In this document: positions 26,952-35,703 of the stretch, in pieces
Layout: every line of letters starts with the position of its first letter
Position numbering within the stretch: position 1 is the first letter of the stretch
From: Salinibacillus xinjiangensis
GTDB taxonomy: Bacteria; Bacillota; Bacilli; Bacillales; Alkalibacillaceae
Length of the DNA stretch: 64,000 nt
Direction: 5' to 3'
Assembly: GCF_009649735.1 (NCBI RefSeq)
Contig: NZ_WJNH01000018.1
Span: 617 to 64,616 of the forward strand
Program-made: the position numbers and the translations under genes
Notes under the pieces: generated by a model
Seen by the model: the letters and a program-made list of their open reading frames with translations, nothing else
Databases searched by the model: none
What the model was told of the DNA's origin: nothing

Positions 26952-28406
26952 TTGAATACGATTTACTTACAAACCATGACAAGCGAAAAGGTTGGACTAG
27001 TGATACAGCAAAATAATGAGGTAAAACAGGTTTCGATAGATCGTACTAGTTTTTCTTCTGTAGTGGGGACGATTTATATAGGAAGAGTAAAAAGGATCGA
27101 TCACGGACTTCAGGCAGCCTTTGTGGACATAGGCCACAAAAAATTAGCCTTCCTTCCCAAAAAGGAAGTTCCATTATCAAGAGAGAATCCGAAACTATCG
27201 ATTGAGAATCTTCTTCATGAGGGGATGAACCTTATCGTCCAAGTGGTTAAAGACCCTTTTGATCATAAAGGGGCTAGGATAACCGCTAACGTTACACTTC
27301 CAGGCCATTACTTTATATATTTGCCATTTGGAAACTATTTTGCTGCATCGAAGAAGATGAACGATCAAGATAAGGAGCAGCTAAAATCGATGATTCGTGA
27401 GTGGTCAACTGGGGAGGAAGGGGCGATTCTCCGCACATCAGCCACACAAGCAGAGCAACGTGAGTTAAAGAATGAGTGGGATCTATTGCAACGTAAGTGG
27501 ATGGAAATTACTGATAAAGCTAAAAAGGAAAAGCCGCCACAAGCTTTGTTTGTCGATCGCGAAATTCCTGATCGTTTTTTGAGAAAATATGCAACCAATC
27601 AAGTTACAGAGGTTATCTGTGATGAGGTAGAGCTTGTTCAAGAAATGAAAATAAAATATCCACATCTGCAAAGCAAGATTAAATGGACAGATAACATTGA
27701 AAAGGCAGCGCCGGTATCTATTCCGCAGCTATTAGCGACATTAACAAATAAAACCGTAAAACTATCATCAGGTATTGAACTTGTAATCGAGAAAACTGAG
27801 GCTTTAACTGTTATTGATGTAAATACCGCAACTTACAGCGGGAAATGGAATAAGGAACAGACAGTACTAGGGGCAAATTTAGAAGCGGCTAAGGAAGCGG
27901 CGAAGCAAATCCGATTACGCAATTTATCAGGGATTATCCTCATTGATTTTATTGATATGAAACGAATAGAGAATCATGATCAAGTATGGCAGGAAATGAA
28001 GAAGCAGTGTCAGCAGGATCCGACTTTTTGCCAAGTAATCGGCTTTACAAATTTGGGTATTCTAGAAATGACGCGTAAACGAGAAGGTGTTGATCTTTAC
28101 TCTATTCTGTGTCAGCCATCAAGACGAGAATGGACGGCCCTTTCCTTTGCGTATCAATTAGAACGTGAACTGCTTTCCTATCGGAGGCAGGACCATGCTG
28201 CCCTTGTCATAGAAGTGAATCCAGACGTACTGGAGCAATTTTTACTTCATATTGATATCAACAGGTTCAATGAGTATATGAAAATCCCTATTTATGTAGA
28301 AAAAAAGACTTTAGGTGAACGTCAATTTGTGATAAAGTTTATTGGTGACCTTAACTGGTTACAACATAGTGGTAGTACGGCAGTGGCTATTGACAAACTC
28401 ATTTGA
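26952..28406 (+). CDS. rng: Ribonuclease E/G family endoribonuclease
   Basis: Single-strand-specific endoribonuclease of the RNase G type. The TTG at 26952, eight bases after AGGAG, fits best; the ATG at 26946 is only two bases from the site. The 484-residue protein has an N-terminal S1 domain (about residues 25-120, GTIYIGRVKRIDHGLQAAFVDIG), an RNase H-like part, and the catalytic DNase I-like segment with TVIDVNTATYSGKW and IILIDFIDM (metal-binding aspartates). The C-terminal scaffold of RNase E is absent. B. subtilis 168 lacks this enzyme, whereas several other bacilli carry it at this place, between spoIVFB and rplU. Confidence 0.92.
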   Translation: MNTIYLQTMTSEKVGLVIQQNNEVKQVSIDRTSFSSVVGTIYIGRVKRIDHGLQAAFVDIGHKKLAFLPKKEVPLSRENPKLSIENLLHEGMNLIVQVVKDPFDHKGARITANVTLPGHYFIYLPFGNYFAASKKMNDQDKEQLKSMIREWSTGEEGAILRTSATQAEQRELKNEWDLLQRKWMEITDKAKKEKPPQALFVDREIPDRFLRKYATNQVTEVICDEVELVQEMKIKYPHLQSKIKWTDNIEKAAPVSIPQLLATLTNKTVKLSSGIELVIEKTEALTVIDVNTATYSGKWNKEQTVLGANLEAAKEAAKQIRLRNLSGIILIDFIDMKRIENHDQVWQEMKKQCQQDPTFCQVIGFTNLGILEMTRKREGVDLYSILCQPSRREWTALSFAYQLERELLSYRRQDHAALVIEVNPDVLEQFLLHIDINRFNEYMKIPIYVEKKTLGERQFVIKFIGDLNWLQHSGSTAVAIDKLI

Positions 28407-28435
28407 ACCATGCTAATATTTTAATGTTGTTTAAA

Positions 28436-28550
28436 AGGTAGCACCCGTATGCTACAACCGCTCAGAATAGGTTTTAAAACTTTTGATTTGTGCTTATTTA
28501 GCACTTTGAGAAGGTACCTAAATGGCGAGTCTTAGTCTTAAGAGGAGGTG
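28436..28550 (+). promoter_or_regulatory. Ribosomal protein L21 leader
   Basis: The untranslated stretch before rplU contains the hairpin GTAGCA/TGCTAC (near 28438-28455), a second one built on GTGC and GCAC around 28492-28503, and the conserved segment ending at the ribosome site AGAGGAGGTG. Position and layout match the L21 leader RNA of Bacillales, thought to mediate feedback by L21. I judged this from memory, not from a covariance search. Confidence 0.55.
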
Positions 28551-28556
28551 CAAGGA

Positions 28557-28865
28557 ATGTACGCAATTATCGAAACAGGTGGTAAGCAACTAAAAGTAGA
28601 AGAAGGACAAGAGCTCTTCATCGAAAAGTTAGGTGCAGAAGCTGGTGAATCAGTAACTTTTGATAAGGTACTTGTAGTTGGTGGCGAAGAAACTAAAGTT
28701 GGTGCTCCATACGTTGAAGGAGCAAAGGTTACAGCTAAGGTTGATAAAGAAGGCCGTGGCAAGAAAATTACGGTGTTCAAATATAAGCCAAAGAAAAACT
28801 ATAAGCGTAAGCAAGGTCATCGTCAGCCTTTTACAAAAGTGACAATTGAAAAAATTGAAGCATAA
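28557..28865 (+). CDS. rplU: Large-subunit ribosomal protein bL21
   Basis: The ATG at 28557 follows AGAGGAGGTGCAAGGA and yields 102 residues, the usual length. The sequence starts [17 protein letters not shown] and ends with the basic [20 protein letters not shown] segment that binds 23S rRNA. It is the first gene of the rplU-prp-rpmA set, whose products are needed together in the large subunit. Confidence 0.98.
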   Translation: MYAIIETGGKQLKVEEGQELFIEKLGAEAGESVTFDKVLVVGGEETKVGAPYVEGAKVTAKVDKEGRGKKITVFKYKPKKNYKRKQGHRQPFTKVTIEKIEA

Positions 28866-28876
28866 GGTAAATTCAT

Positions 28877-29203
28877 ATGATTAACGTTCGAATTTATCGA
28901 AATGAAAAGCGTGAGATTACTTCATTCGAACTTGAGGGACATGCTGAAAGTGGCCCCCATGGACATGATTTGGTTTGTGCAGCAGTGTCTGCCGTCTCAT
29001 TTGGTGCAGTGAATGCTGTGATAAAGCTTTGTGAGATTGAGCCAATCATAGAACAGGGTGGTGAAGGTGGGTATTTAAAAATGAAACTTCCGCTGTACAT
29101 GGATCAGGAAGTTTATCTAAAAGCCCAGCATTTATTGGAAGGCATGGTTGTTTCTCTCGAGACGATTGAACGAGATTATCATCAATATATTACCATTTCC
29201 TAA
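28877..29203 (+). CDS. prp: Prp, cysteine protease that trims ribosomal protein L27
   Basis: A 108-residue cysteine protease (YsxB family) that removes the N-terminal extension of L27 in Firmicutes. The catalytic pair is visible as His22 (EGHAESG) and Cys34 ([15 protein letters not shown]). The ATG at 28877 has only a weak ribosome site (AAGGTAAATTC). It lies between rplU and rpmA, as in other bacilli, and its substrate is encoded right after it with a matching cleavage motif. Confidence 0.95.
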   Translation: MINVRIYRNEKREITSFELEGHAESGPHGHDLVCAAVSAVSFGAVNAVIKLCEIEPIIEQGGEGGYLKMKLPLYMDQEVYLKAQHLLEGMVVSLETIERDYHQYITIS

Positions 29204-29220
29204 AAGAGGAGGTGCAACAA

Positions 29221-29511
29221 ATGCTACGTCTAGATTTACAGTTTTTCTCACAGAAAAAAGGTCAAGGTAGTTCAAAGAACGGACGTGACTCTGAGTCTAA
29301 ACGTCTTGGTTCAAAGCGTGCTGATGGCCAAATGGTAACAGGTGGATCTATTCTTTACCGCCAACGCGGAACAAAGATTTACCCTGGTGCTAACGTAGGC
29401 CGTGGTGGTGACGATACTTTATTCGCTAAAGTTGACGGTGTTGTTAAGTTTGAGCGTTATGGTCGTGACCGCAAAAAGGTAAGTGTTTATCCAGTAGCTC
29501 AAGAAGCGTAA
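29221..29511 (+). CDS. rpmA: Large-subunit ribosomal protein bL27 with cleavable N-terminal extension
   Basis: The 96-residue protein starts at the ATG at 29221 after GAGGAGGTGCAACAA. Its first residues, [14 protein letters not shown], contain the Prp recognition motif LQFF; cleavage after FF exposes the [15 protein letters not shown] tail that reaches the peptidyl transferase centre. The body is typical L27 ([19 protein letters not shown]). A strong terminator follows. Confidence 0.98.
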   Translation: MLRLDLQFFSQKKGQGSSKNGRDSESKRLGSKRADGQMVTGGSILYRQRGTKIYPGANVGRGGDDTLFAKVDGVVKFERYGRDRKKVSVYPVAQEA

Positions 29512-29521
29512 GTAAAGAGAG

Positions 29522-29559
29522 AAGCTCCAGCCTACATTTTTTAGGCTGGAGCTTTTTTT
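29522..29559 (+). terminator. Terminator after rpmA
   Basis: A 13-bp perfect stem (AAGCTCCAGCCTA, 29522-29534, with TAGGCTGGAGCTT, 29542-29554) and a T run. Confidence 0.92.
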
Positions 29560-29595
29560 ATATCGAGGTAGAGGTAGGGGTCTGGTGCCGCAGTT

Positions 29596-29914
29596 GATAT
29601 AAACTGCAACGTAATTAAAAAGTTTTAAGACTCCCCAAGTCGTTTAGATGATAAGTGCATGCATACCGTTTCAGCAGAATATTTCAGTCGTCATGAGTGA
29701 GTCATGACAACCGAAAAAACAGCAAGGGGCCAAAAACGGGTGTCATGAGGGGTTCATGACGACCGTATTTCTGTTTCCGCTGATATTTCGCTTGTCATAA
29801 GTACCCTATAATGCGTATTTCCCTCTTTTTAACTTGTACGTCATGGATATATCATTACGCGTTTATTAATATCGATCCTAAAGAACCGTAGAGCAGTGGT
29901 CTATATCACATTTC
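29596..29914 (+). repeat. Interspersed intergenic element, copy A (about 320 bp)
   Basis: A non-coding block between rpmA and spo0B that recurs in inverted orientation at 58775-59101. Long stretches match almost base for base, for example AAGTCGTTTARATGATAAG and CAAAAACGGGTGTCATGA. It contains two dyads, GTCATGA-N5-TCATGAC, at 29690-29708 and 29742-29760. Its ends resemble each other in inverted form (GATATAAACTGCAACGTAAT on the left; a decayed version on the right), in the manner of a MITE. No reading frame of note was seen. Confidence 0.75.
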
Positions 29915-29989
29915 AAATTAATTTGCTATTTATTTAATTAGCCAGTTGTACATACAGGGAAAACAATGGTGTCTTTAAGGTGAATTATT

Positions 29990-29998
29990 TGCTATAAT
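29990..29998 (+). promoter_or_regulatory. Extended -10 promoter of spo0B
   Basis: TGCTATAAT matches the extended -10 consensus, 31 bases before the spo0B start. No good -35 element was found. Confidence 0.5.
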
Positions 29999-30029
29999 TT
30001 CGAAAAGGGATGATACGGAGGGGAATCGG

Positions 30030-30554
30030 ATGAGAGCAGATGAGGTCATAGAGATATTGAGACATTATCGCCATGATTTATTGAATGATTTGCAATTAAT
30101 CCAAGGCTATGCGCAAATGGACAATATGAAAATGGTGAAGGAGAAGACACAAAATCTTGTCAAAAAGACTATGGAGGAACGAAAGCTATCCAATCTCAAT
30201 TGCCCCCACTTTACATTATGGGTGATGAATTTTCATTCTACTTACAAACAATTTAGGTTAGACTATGAAGTAAATGTGGAAAAGGCAGATATGTCTTCTA
30301 ATGATTTAACCCTTTTAGCCATAAGTAAAGAAATCATGCAACAAATACATAAACATATATCAAAGGAGCAATTATATACGGGGAAAATAGTTTTTTATGA
30401 AACAAATCAGGTGTATGTAGATATTATTTTTAATGGACCTATTTATAAAATAATGGAATTAAAGTCAAGCTTAGATTCAAAGACTTTTGTACATAATGTA
30501 GAAATTGATGAAGAGGAATGTCATATCACATTATCGTTACAAAAAGATAGTTAA
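30030..30554 (+). CDS. spo0B: Sporulation initiation phosphotransferase Spo0B
   Basis: Phosphorelay protein that passes phosphate from Spo0F to Spo0A. The 174-residue product begins with a helical hairpin dimerisation domain carrying the phosphorylated histidine in HYRHDLLNDLQLIQGY (the His before DLLN, residue 15), followed by a degenerate ATPase-like fold. The ATG at 30030 follows GGAGGGGAATCGG. In B. subtilis spo0B follows rpmA and is co-transcribed with obg. Here a terminator and element A separate it from rpmA, so it has its own promoter. Confidence 0.9.
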   Translation: MRADEVIEILRHYRHDLLNDLQLIQGYAQMDNMKMVKEKTQNLVKKTMEERKLSNLNCPHFTLWVMNFHSTYKQFRLDYEVNVEKADMSSNDLTLLAISKEIMQQIHKHISKEQLYTGKIVFYETNQVYVDIIFNGPIYKIMELKSSLDSKTFVHNVEIDEEECHITLSLQKDS

Positions 30555-30565
30555 AAATCAGAGAT

Positions 30566-30683
30566 GTCTAGCTCCAGCGCCTAGCCCCTCGGGGTCATAA
30601 GTCAATCCTGATCACGGGCAAAGACCGCCACGTCAGGGCTTGCCTTATGCCTGTCGGGGCTGAGCAAGGCGCTTACGCTTTTC
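30566..30683 (+). repeat. Rod-like structured intergenic repeat between spo0B and obg
   Basis: The stretch can fold into one long imperfect rod. AGCGCCT (30576-30582) pairs with AGGCGCT (30667-30673), AGCCCC (30583-30588) with GGGGCT (30656-30661), CATAAG with CTTATG, and CCTGA with TCAGG. It is far richer in GC than the surroundings. Similar sequences (AGCGCCTAGCCCCT... GGCGCTTACGCTTTT) are, from memory, scattered in many Bacillus genomes. I know of no assigned function. Confidence 0.65.
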
Positions 30684-30686
30684 TGA

Positions 30687-31991
<1,305 letters not shown>

Positions 31992-32012
31992 GGATCAAAA
32001 GCGAGGGGAAGT

Positions 32013-32465
32013 ATGGTGGCAGAATTAGATGAAAAGTTTTTTTTGGTGCGTAGTGATGTATTACCAGAATCCATGCAAAAGACACTAGAAGTAAAGGAAC
32101 TGCTCGAACGAGGGAAAGTGACCTCAATTAACGAAGCGGTGCAAAAGGTTGATTTAAGTCGTAGTGCCTTTTATAAATACAGAGATGCAGTGTTTCCCTT
32201 TCAGGCGATGGTCAAAGAAAGAATGATTACGTTATTTTTTCACTTGGAGGACCGAGCTGGCACGCTATCCAAACTGTTAGCAATAGTTGCAAACGCGGGC
32301 TGTAACGTCTTAACGATTCATCAGACCATTCCACTACAAGGAAAGGCGAATGTCACGTTATCAATAAACACATCCTTAATGAATATAGATATTGAAGAAT
32401 TAATTCAGCGTTTAAATAAGCTTGATTTTGTCATACGAGTGGAAATTCTAAGTTCAGGAGCATAA
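32013..32465 (+). CDS. pheB: ACT domain protein PheB (UPF0735 family)
   Basis: A 150-residue protein with an N-terminal helix-turn-helix-like part ([25 protein letters not shown]) and a C-terminal ACT domain (about residues 72-148; [29 protein letters not shown]). It lies between obg and pheA, as in B. subtilis. The ACT domain suggests amino-acid sensing, most plausibly phenylalanine, but its biochemical role is not established. The ATG at 32013 follows GAGGGGAAGT. Confidence 0.92.
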   Translation: MVAELDEKFFLVRSDVLPESMQKTLEVKELLERGKVTSINEAVQKVDLSRSAFYKYRDAVFPFQAMVKERMITLFFHLEDRAGTLSKLLAIVANAGCNVLTIHQTIPLQGKANVTLSINTSLMNIDIEELIQRLNKLDFVIRVEILSSGA

Positions 32466-32481
32466 ACCAGGGGGATGAAAA

Positions 32482-33360
32482 ATGAATAAAGTAGGCTATT
32501 TAGGACCAAAGGGTACGTTTACGAAAATGGCTGTAGACGGACTATTTGATGAAATTGATTCAGTAAGCTATAAAACCATTCCAGCATGTATTGATGCGGT
32601 AAATGCCGGTGAGGTAGATTTAGGTGTTGTACCCATCGAAAATGCAATTGAGGGATCCGTACATCTAACCTTAGATTATTTAATTCATCATGTTGATTTA
32701 CCCATTGTGGCCGAGGCAACAGTACCAATTCGTCAACATTTACTCGTTCATCCTTCCTTTGAGGGGGATATAGGTGATATTGAAGAAATTTATTCTCATA
32801 CTCAGGCCATTTCACAATGCCACCAATTTATACATCAAAATGCCCCTCAAGCTCATATTGAATACACAGCATCAACAGGGCAGGCAGCTCAGTTAGTTTT
32901 AGAAAAGGGAGCAAGGACGGCCGCAATAGCAAATGAAAAAGCAGCTAGAGAAATAGGGTTAAAAATTCTTAAATCTGATGTTCATGATTATCCTAACAAT
33001 CACACCCGCTTTGTCGTCTTAAAACAAGATTCACAGCCACTATCTCTTGAACACACGGAAAAAAATGGGTTCAAAACATCAATTATGGTAACACTACCAC
33101 GAGACTATGCTGGAGCCTTACATCAAGTTTTATCTGCGTTTTCATGGCGGCAAATGAACCTATCGAAAATTGAGTCTCGTCCAATGAAAACGGGTCTAGG
33201 GAACTACTTTTTTATTATCGATGTTAACCAGGAATACGATGATGTCTTATTTCCAGGTGTGCAAGCAGAATTACGGGCCTTAGGTTGTCAGGTTCGGGTA
33301 TTAGGCTCATATCCCACTTATGTCGTTTCAGATGAAAAAATTAAACAATTGAATCAATAA
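32482..33360 (+). CDS. pheA: Prephenate dehydratase
   Basis: Converts prephenate to phenylpyruvate in phenylalanine synthesis. The 292-residue protein has the catalytic periplasmic-binding-like domain (residues 1-185; GYLGPKGTFT, VPIENAIEGSV, STGQAAQLV, NHTRFVVL) and a C-terminal ACT domain with the phenylalanine-binding ESRPMKTGLGNYFFIID motif, so feedback inhibition is expected. The ATG at 32482 follows CAGGGGGATG. A terminator closes the obg-pheB-pheA unit. Confidence 0.96.
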   Translation: MNKVGYLGPKGTFTKMAVDGLFDEIDSVSYKTIPACIDAVNAGEVDLGVVPIENAIEGSVHLTLDYLIHHVDLPIVAEATVPIRQHLLVHPSFEGDIGDIEEIYSHTQAISQCHQFIHQNAPQAHIEYTASTGQAAQLVLEKGARTAAIANEKAAREIGLKILKSDVHDYPNNHTRFVVLKQDSQPLSLEHTEKNGFKTSIMVTLPRDYAGALHQVLSAFSWRQMNLSKIESRPMKTGLGNYFFIIDVNQEYDDVLFPGVQAELRALGCQVRVLGSYPTYVVSDEKIKQLNQ

Positions 33361-33370
33361 TCAAGGTTAA

Positions 33371-33407
33371 AAGTCTTAACCATTCATGTGGTTAAGACTT
33401 CTTTTTT
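33371..33407 (+). terminator. Terminator after pheA
   Basis: A 12-bp perfect stem (AAGTCTTAACCA, 33371-33382, with TGGTTAAGACTT, 33389-33400), a six-base loop and six T after one C. Confidence 0.9.
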
Positions 33408-33523
33408 GGGTTATTCTGCAAAAAAATAGACGATTAACTCAACATTTATAAAAACTGTGCATATGTTGATATTGATATGGAATCGATTAACAGTCTGTAA
33501 ATTGAATGAAGGGAGCAATGTCA

Positions 33524-34711
33524 TTGAAAATTCATGTTGTACAAAAAGGAGACACTCTGAGGGAGATTGCTCAAAAATACGACGTTGATTTTGATAAACT
33601 AAAGGAATTTAATGCTCAACTTTCCAACCCTGAAAACATTATGCCAGGAATGAAAATTAAAATACCTTCCGAATCTAAGCTAATTAGAAAAGAGAAGAAG
33701 AAAGAGCAACCAATTCAACAACAACCAATCCAGCAGCAGCCTACTCAGCAACCGGCTCCAAAACTACCGAAAGAACAGCCAAAAAAAGAACAGCCAATTC
33801 AGCAGCAACCAACTGAACACCCATATAAGGATAAGTCTCCTGAGATGTATCCAGTTGTCAAAGAGGATGAGAAAAACTTTGAAAAAGTAATGATGCCAAT
33901 TGTGCAGCAAGCCAAGTCAAAATTTAATAAAGGGGATCACAAACTAAATTTTCCATCCATGCCAAAGATCCCATCGGTTAGTGAAGAGGAATCCAGTAGT
34001 AGCAGCACAGACGAACACCATGTAGCAGAACAACCATACCCAACCCACCAAATGCCACAATATCAACAACCACAAATGCCACAGCAGCCATATACGATGA
34101 TGCCAACCTATCATCATATGCCACCGAAAAAACCTTGTGGATGTGGTGGACCTCCAACATATTACATGCCAGTCTATCCAATGCATCCGCAACAACAAAT
34201 GGGGGGCATGTATCCGCAACAGCAAATGCCACAGCAACAAATGTATCCACAACAGCAAATGTACCCGCAGCAGCAAATGGGATCCATGAATCCAACACAA
34301 ATGCCAAACCCAAGCTATGATATGCAAAATGAGCCTAATTATCCAGATATGGACCTTGATGATGAATCCCCATCCTTGGAAATGCCACAGGCTCCACAAA
34401 TGCCTGATGATATGGCACAACAGCAAAGTCAATGGGGAGATGTGACAGGTCAGATGGGTTCAAATATGAATCCATCCCAGCAGTGGCAAGCAGCTCCAGG
34501 GATGTATCAACAGCCCAGTTTCCAAAGCCCTATGTACGGACAACAATCGCCTTTTCCTATAGGAGGTCAAGGGTTTAATCAGCCTGGTCAACAAGGCTAT
34601 TCTTCCCCATATGGGATACAGCAGCCAACCATGCCACAACCCCCATTTGCACAAGGAGGACAACAGCCTCCATATTTCAACTGGGACCGAGAAGATGAGG
34701 ATGACGAATGA
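33524..34711 (+). CDS. safA: SafA, LysM coat/cortex-interface morphogenetic protein
   Basis: Inner-coat morphogen that, in B. subtilis, binds SpoVID and the cortex. The TTG at 33524 lies eight bases after GGGAG and matches where SafA begins (MKIHVVQKGDTL); the ATG at 33518 is too close to the site. The 395-residue product has one LysM domain (residues 1-45), a Lys/Gln-rich linker with repeated PIQQQP units, and a long Met/Pro/Gln/Tyr-rich tail with tandem YPQQQM units and one KKPCGCGGPP cysteine cluster. Low complexity is typical of the family. It overlaps the following kinase-like gene by four bases. Confidence 0.9.
   Translation: MKIHVVQKGDTLREIAQKYDVDFDKLKEFNAQLSNPENIMPGMKIKIPSESKLIRKEKKKEQPIQQQPIQQQPTQQPAPKLPKEQPKKEQPIQQQPTEHPYKDKSPEMYPVVKEDEKNFEKVMMPIVQQAKSKFNKGDHKLNFPSMPKIPSVSEEESSSSSTDEHHVAEQPYPTHQMPQYQQPQMPQQPYTMMPTYHHMPPKKPCGCGGPPTYYMPVYPMHPQQQMGGMYPQQQMPQQQMYPQQQMYPQQQMGSMNPTQMPNPSYDMQNEPNYPDMDLDDESPSLEMPQAPQMPDDMAQQQSQWGDVTGQMGSNMNPSQQWQAAPGMYQQPSFQSPMYGQQSPFPIGGQGFNQPGQQGYSSPYGIQQPTMPQPPFAQGGQQPPYFNWDREDEDDE
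34185..34280 (+). repeat. Tandem PQQQM-coding repeat in safA
   Basis: Five copies of a P-Q-Q-Q-M coding unit with CAACAGCAAATG-type codons. A second Gln-rich stretch with PIQQQP units lies at 33706-33818. Such arrays are prone to copy-number change and to strain variation in SafA length. Confidence 0.7.
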
Positions 34712-35703
34712 GAACTGATTTTTGGAGGGACGATTCATTCTTGAATCGTCTCCATTCTTTTTTAAAGGAAAAGGGCGCACTAACCGTACAAAGGATTGTT
34801 CCTATTAAAAAAAATGTATATGAAGTTTTTGATGGGAATCAATGGTGGATTGTAAAATGCTATCATCGAAAAATGAGTAGATTATGGTCATTGTTCTCTT
34901 ACTTAGATGATGAATCCAATTTTATAATTAGTTACCCATTTCCCAATGGTAAGCGCTGGATTGAGGATCAGAAGCAACAGATATGGTGTATGTATCCTTA
35001 TGTTGAGGGGGAAAGCCTGTCCTACAAAAATGATAAGGACCGAAAATCCGCAATACACCTACTACAGGACTTTCATCATGAATCGAAAGGTATTGTGATA
35101 CATCAAACAAAACCAATATCTTACCTCACGAAATTGGAAGAAAGACAAAAACGTTTTTCAAGAACGAAAAATATCTTTTTTCAGCATAATGCCTTGTTTT
35201 TATATCAAAATATAATGAAATACACAGAAGAATTGTGGACACCAATAAAGAAATTAAAATGGACAGAGTTAGAAAAAAGGGCTAAAAGGAAAAAATATAT
35301 CATCCATGGAGATTCCGCATCACACAACTTTATAAAAAACAACACAGGGGTCTTTTTAATTGATTTTGACCTCATCCAAAATGCTCCATATGAATATGAA
35401 TGGATACAGCTCGCACAACGTTTTCTCTATGATGGTGTGGATGATTGGGATGAGCTTCTTTCCTATCCTGTATTTCAATTTTATGTTCAAAATCCTTATT
35501 TTTATTATGGGTTAAAATTTCCGAGTGATTTGTTTCGGGAGTGGCTACACTTCTTAAAGCGAAATCCTTCTAACCAGGAGATTTCACAGTATATTAAGAA
35601 ATTTAAAAGACATTGGCATAAACGTCAGAAATTTTATGATAAAACACCAAATTATGATAAGATTAGTAATAATAATCCAAAAAGAGGAGAACGATTTCGA
35701 TGA
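34708..35703 (+). CDS. CotS-family kinase-like (aminoglycoside phosphotransferase fold) protein coupled to safA
   Basis: A 331-residue protein of the APH/choline kinase fold. Its Brenner motif IIHGDSASHNFI (near residue 200) with following VFLIDFDLI keeps the catalytic Asp, the Asn and the DFD metal ligand, so unlike YsxE above it could be an active kinase. The N-lobe shows VYEVFDGNQWWIVKCY with a plausible ATP lysine. The ATG at 34708 overlaps the safA stop (ATGA), strongly suggesting coupled expression with a coat protein. The CotS/CotI/YutH group of coat-associated kinases is the best analogy. The substrate is unknown. Its end overlaps nadE by four bases. Confidence 0.75.
   Translation: MRTDFWRDDSFLNRLHSFLKEKGALTVQRIVPIKKNVYEVFDGNQWWIVKCYHRKMSRLWSLFSYLDDESNFIISYPFPNGKRWIEDQKQQIWCMYPYVEGESLSYKNDKDRKSAIHLLQDFHHESKGIVIHQTKPISYLTKLEERQKRFSRTKNIFFQHNALFLYQNIMKYTEELWTPIKKLKWTELEKRAKRKKYIIHGDSASHNFIKNNTGVFLIDFDLIQNAPYEYEWIQLAQRFLYDGVDDWDELLSYPVFQFYVQNPYFYYGLKFPSDLFREWLHFLKRNPSNQEISQYIKKFKRHWHKRQKFYDKTPNYDKISNNNPKRGERFR

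Noticed and set aside
28407-28440. Terminator between rng and the L21 leader
   Set aside because: The GTAGCA/TGCTAC hairpin has no T run after it and belongs better to the leader structure.
33944-34432. Long reverse-strand and alternative-frame open readings opposite safA
   Set aside because: The repetitive Gln/Met/Pro codons of safA lack stops in other frames, giving shadows rich in Trp, Leu and His with no ribosome site.
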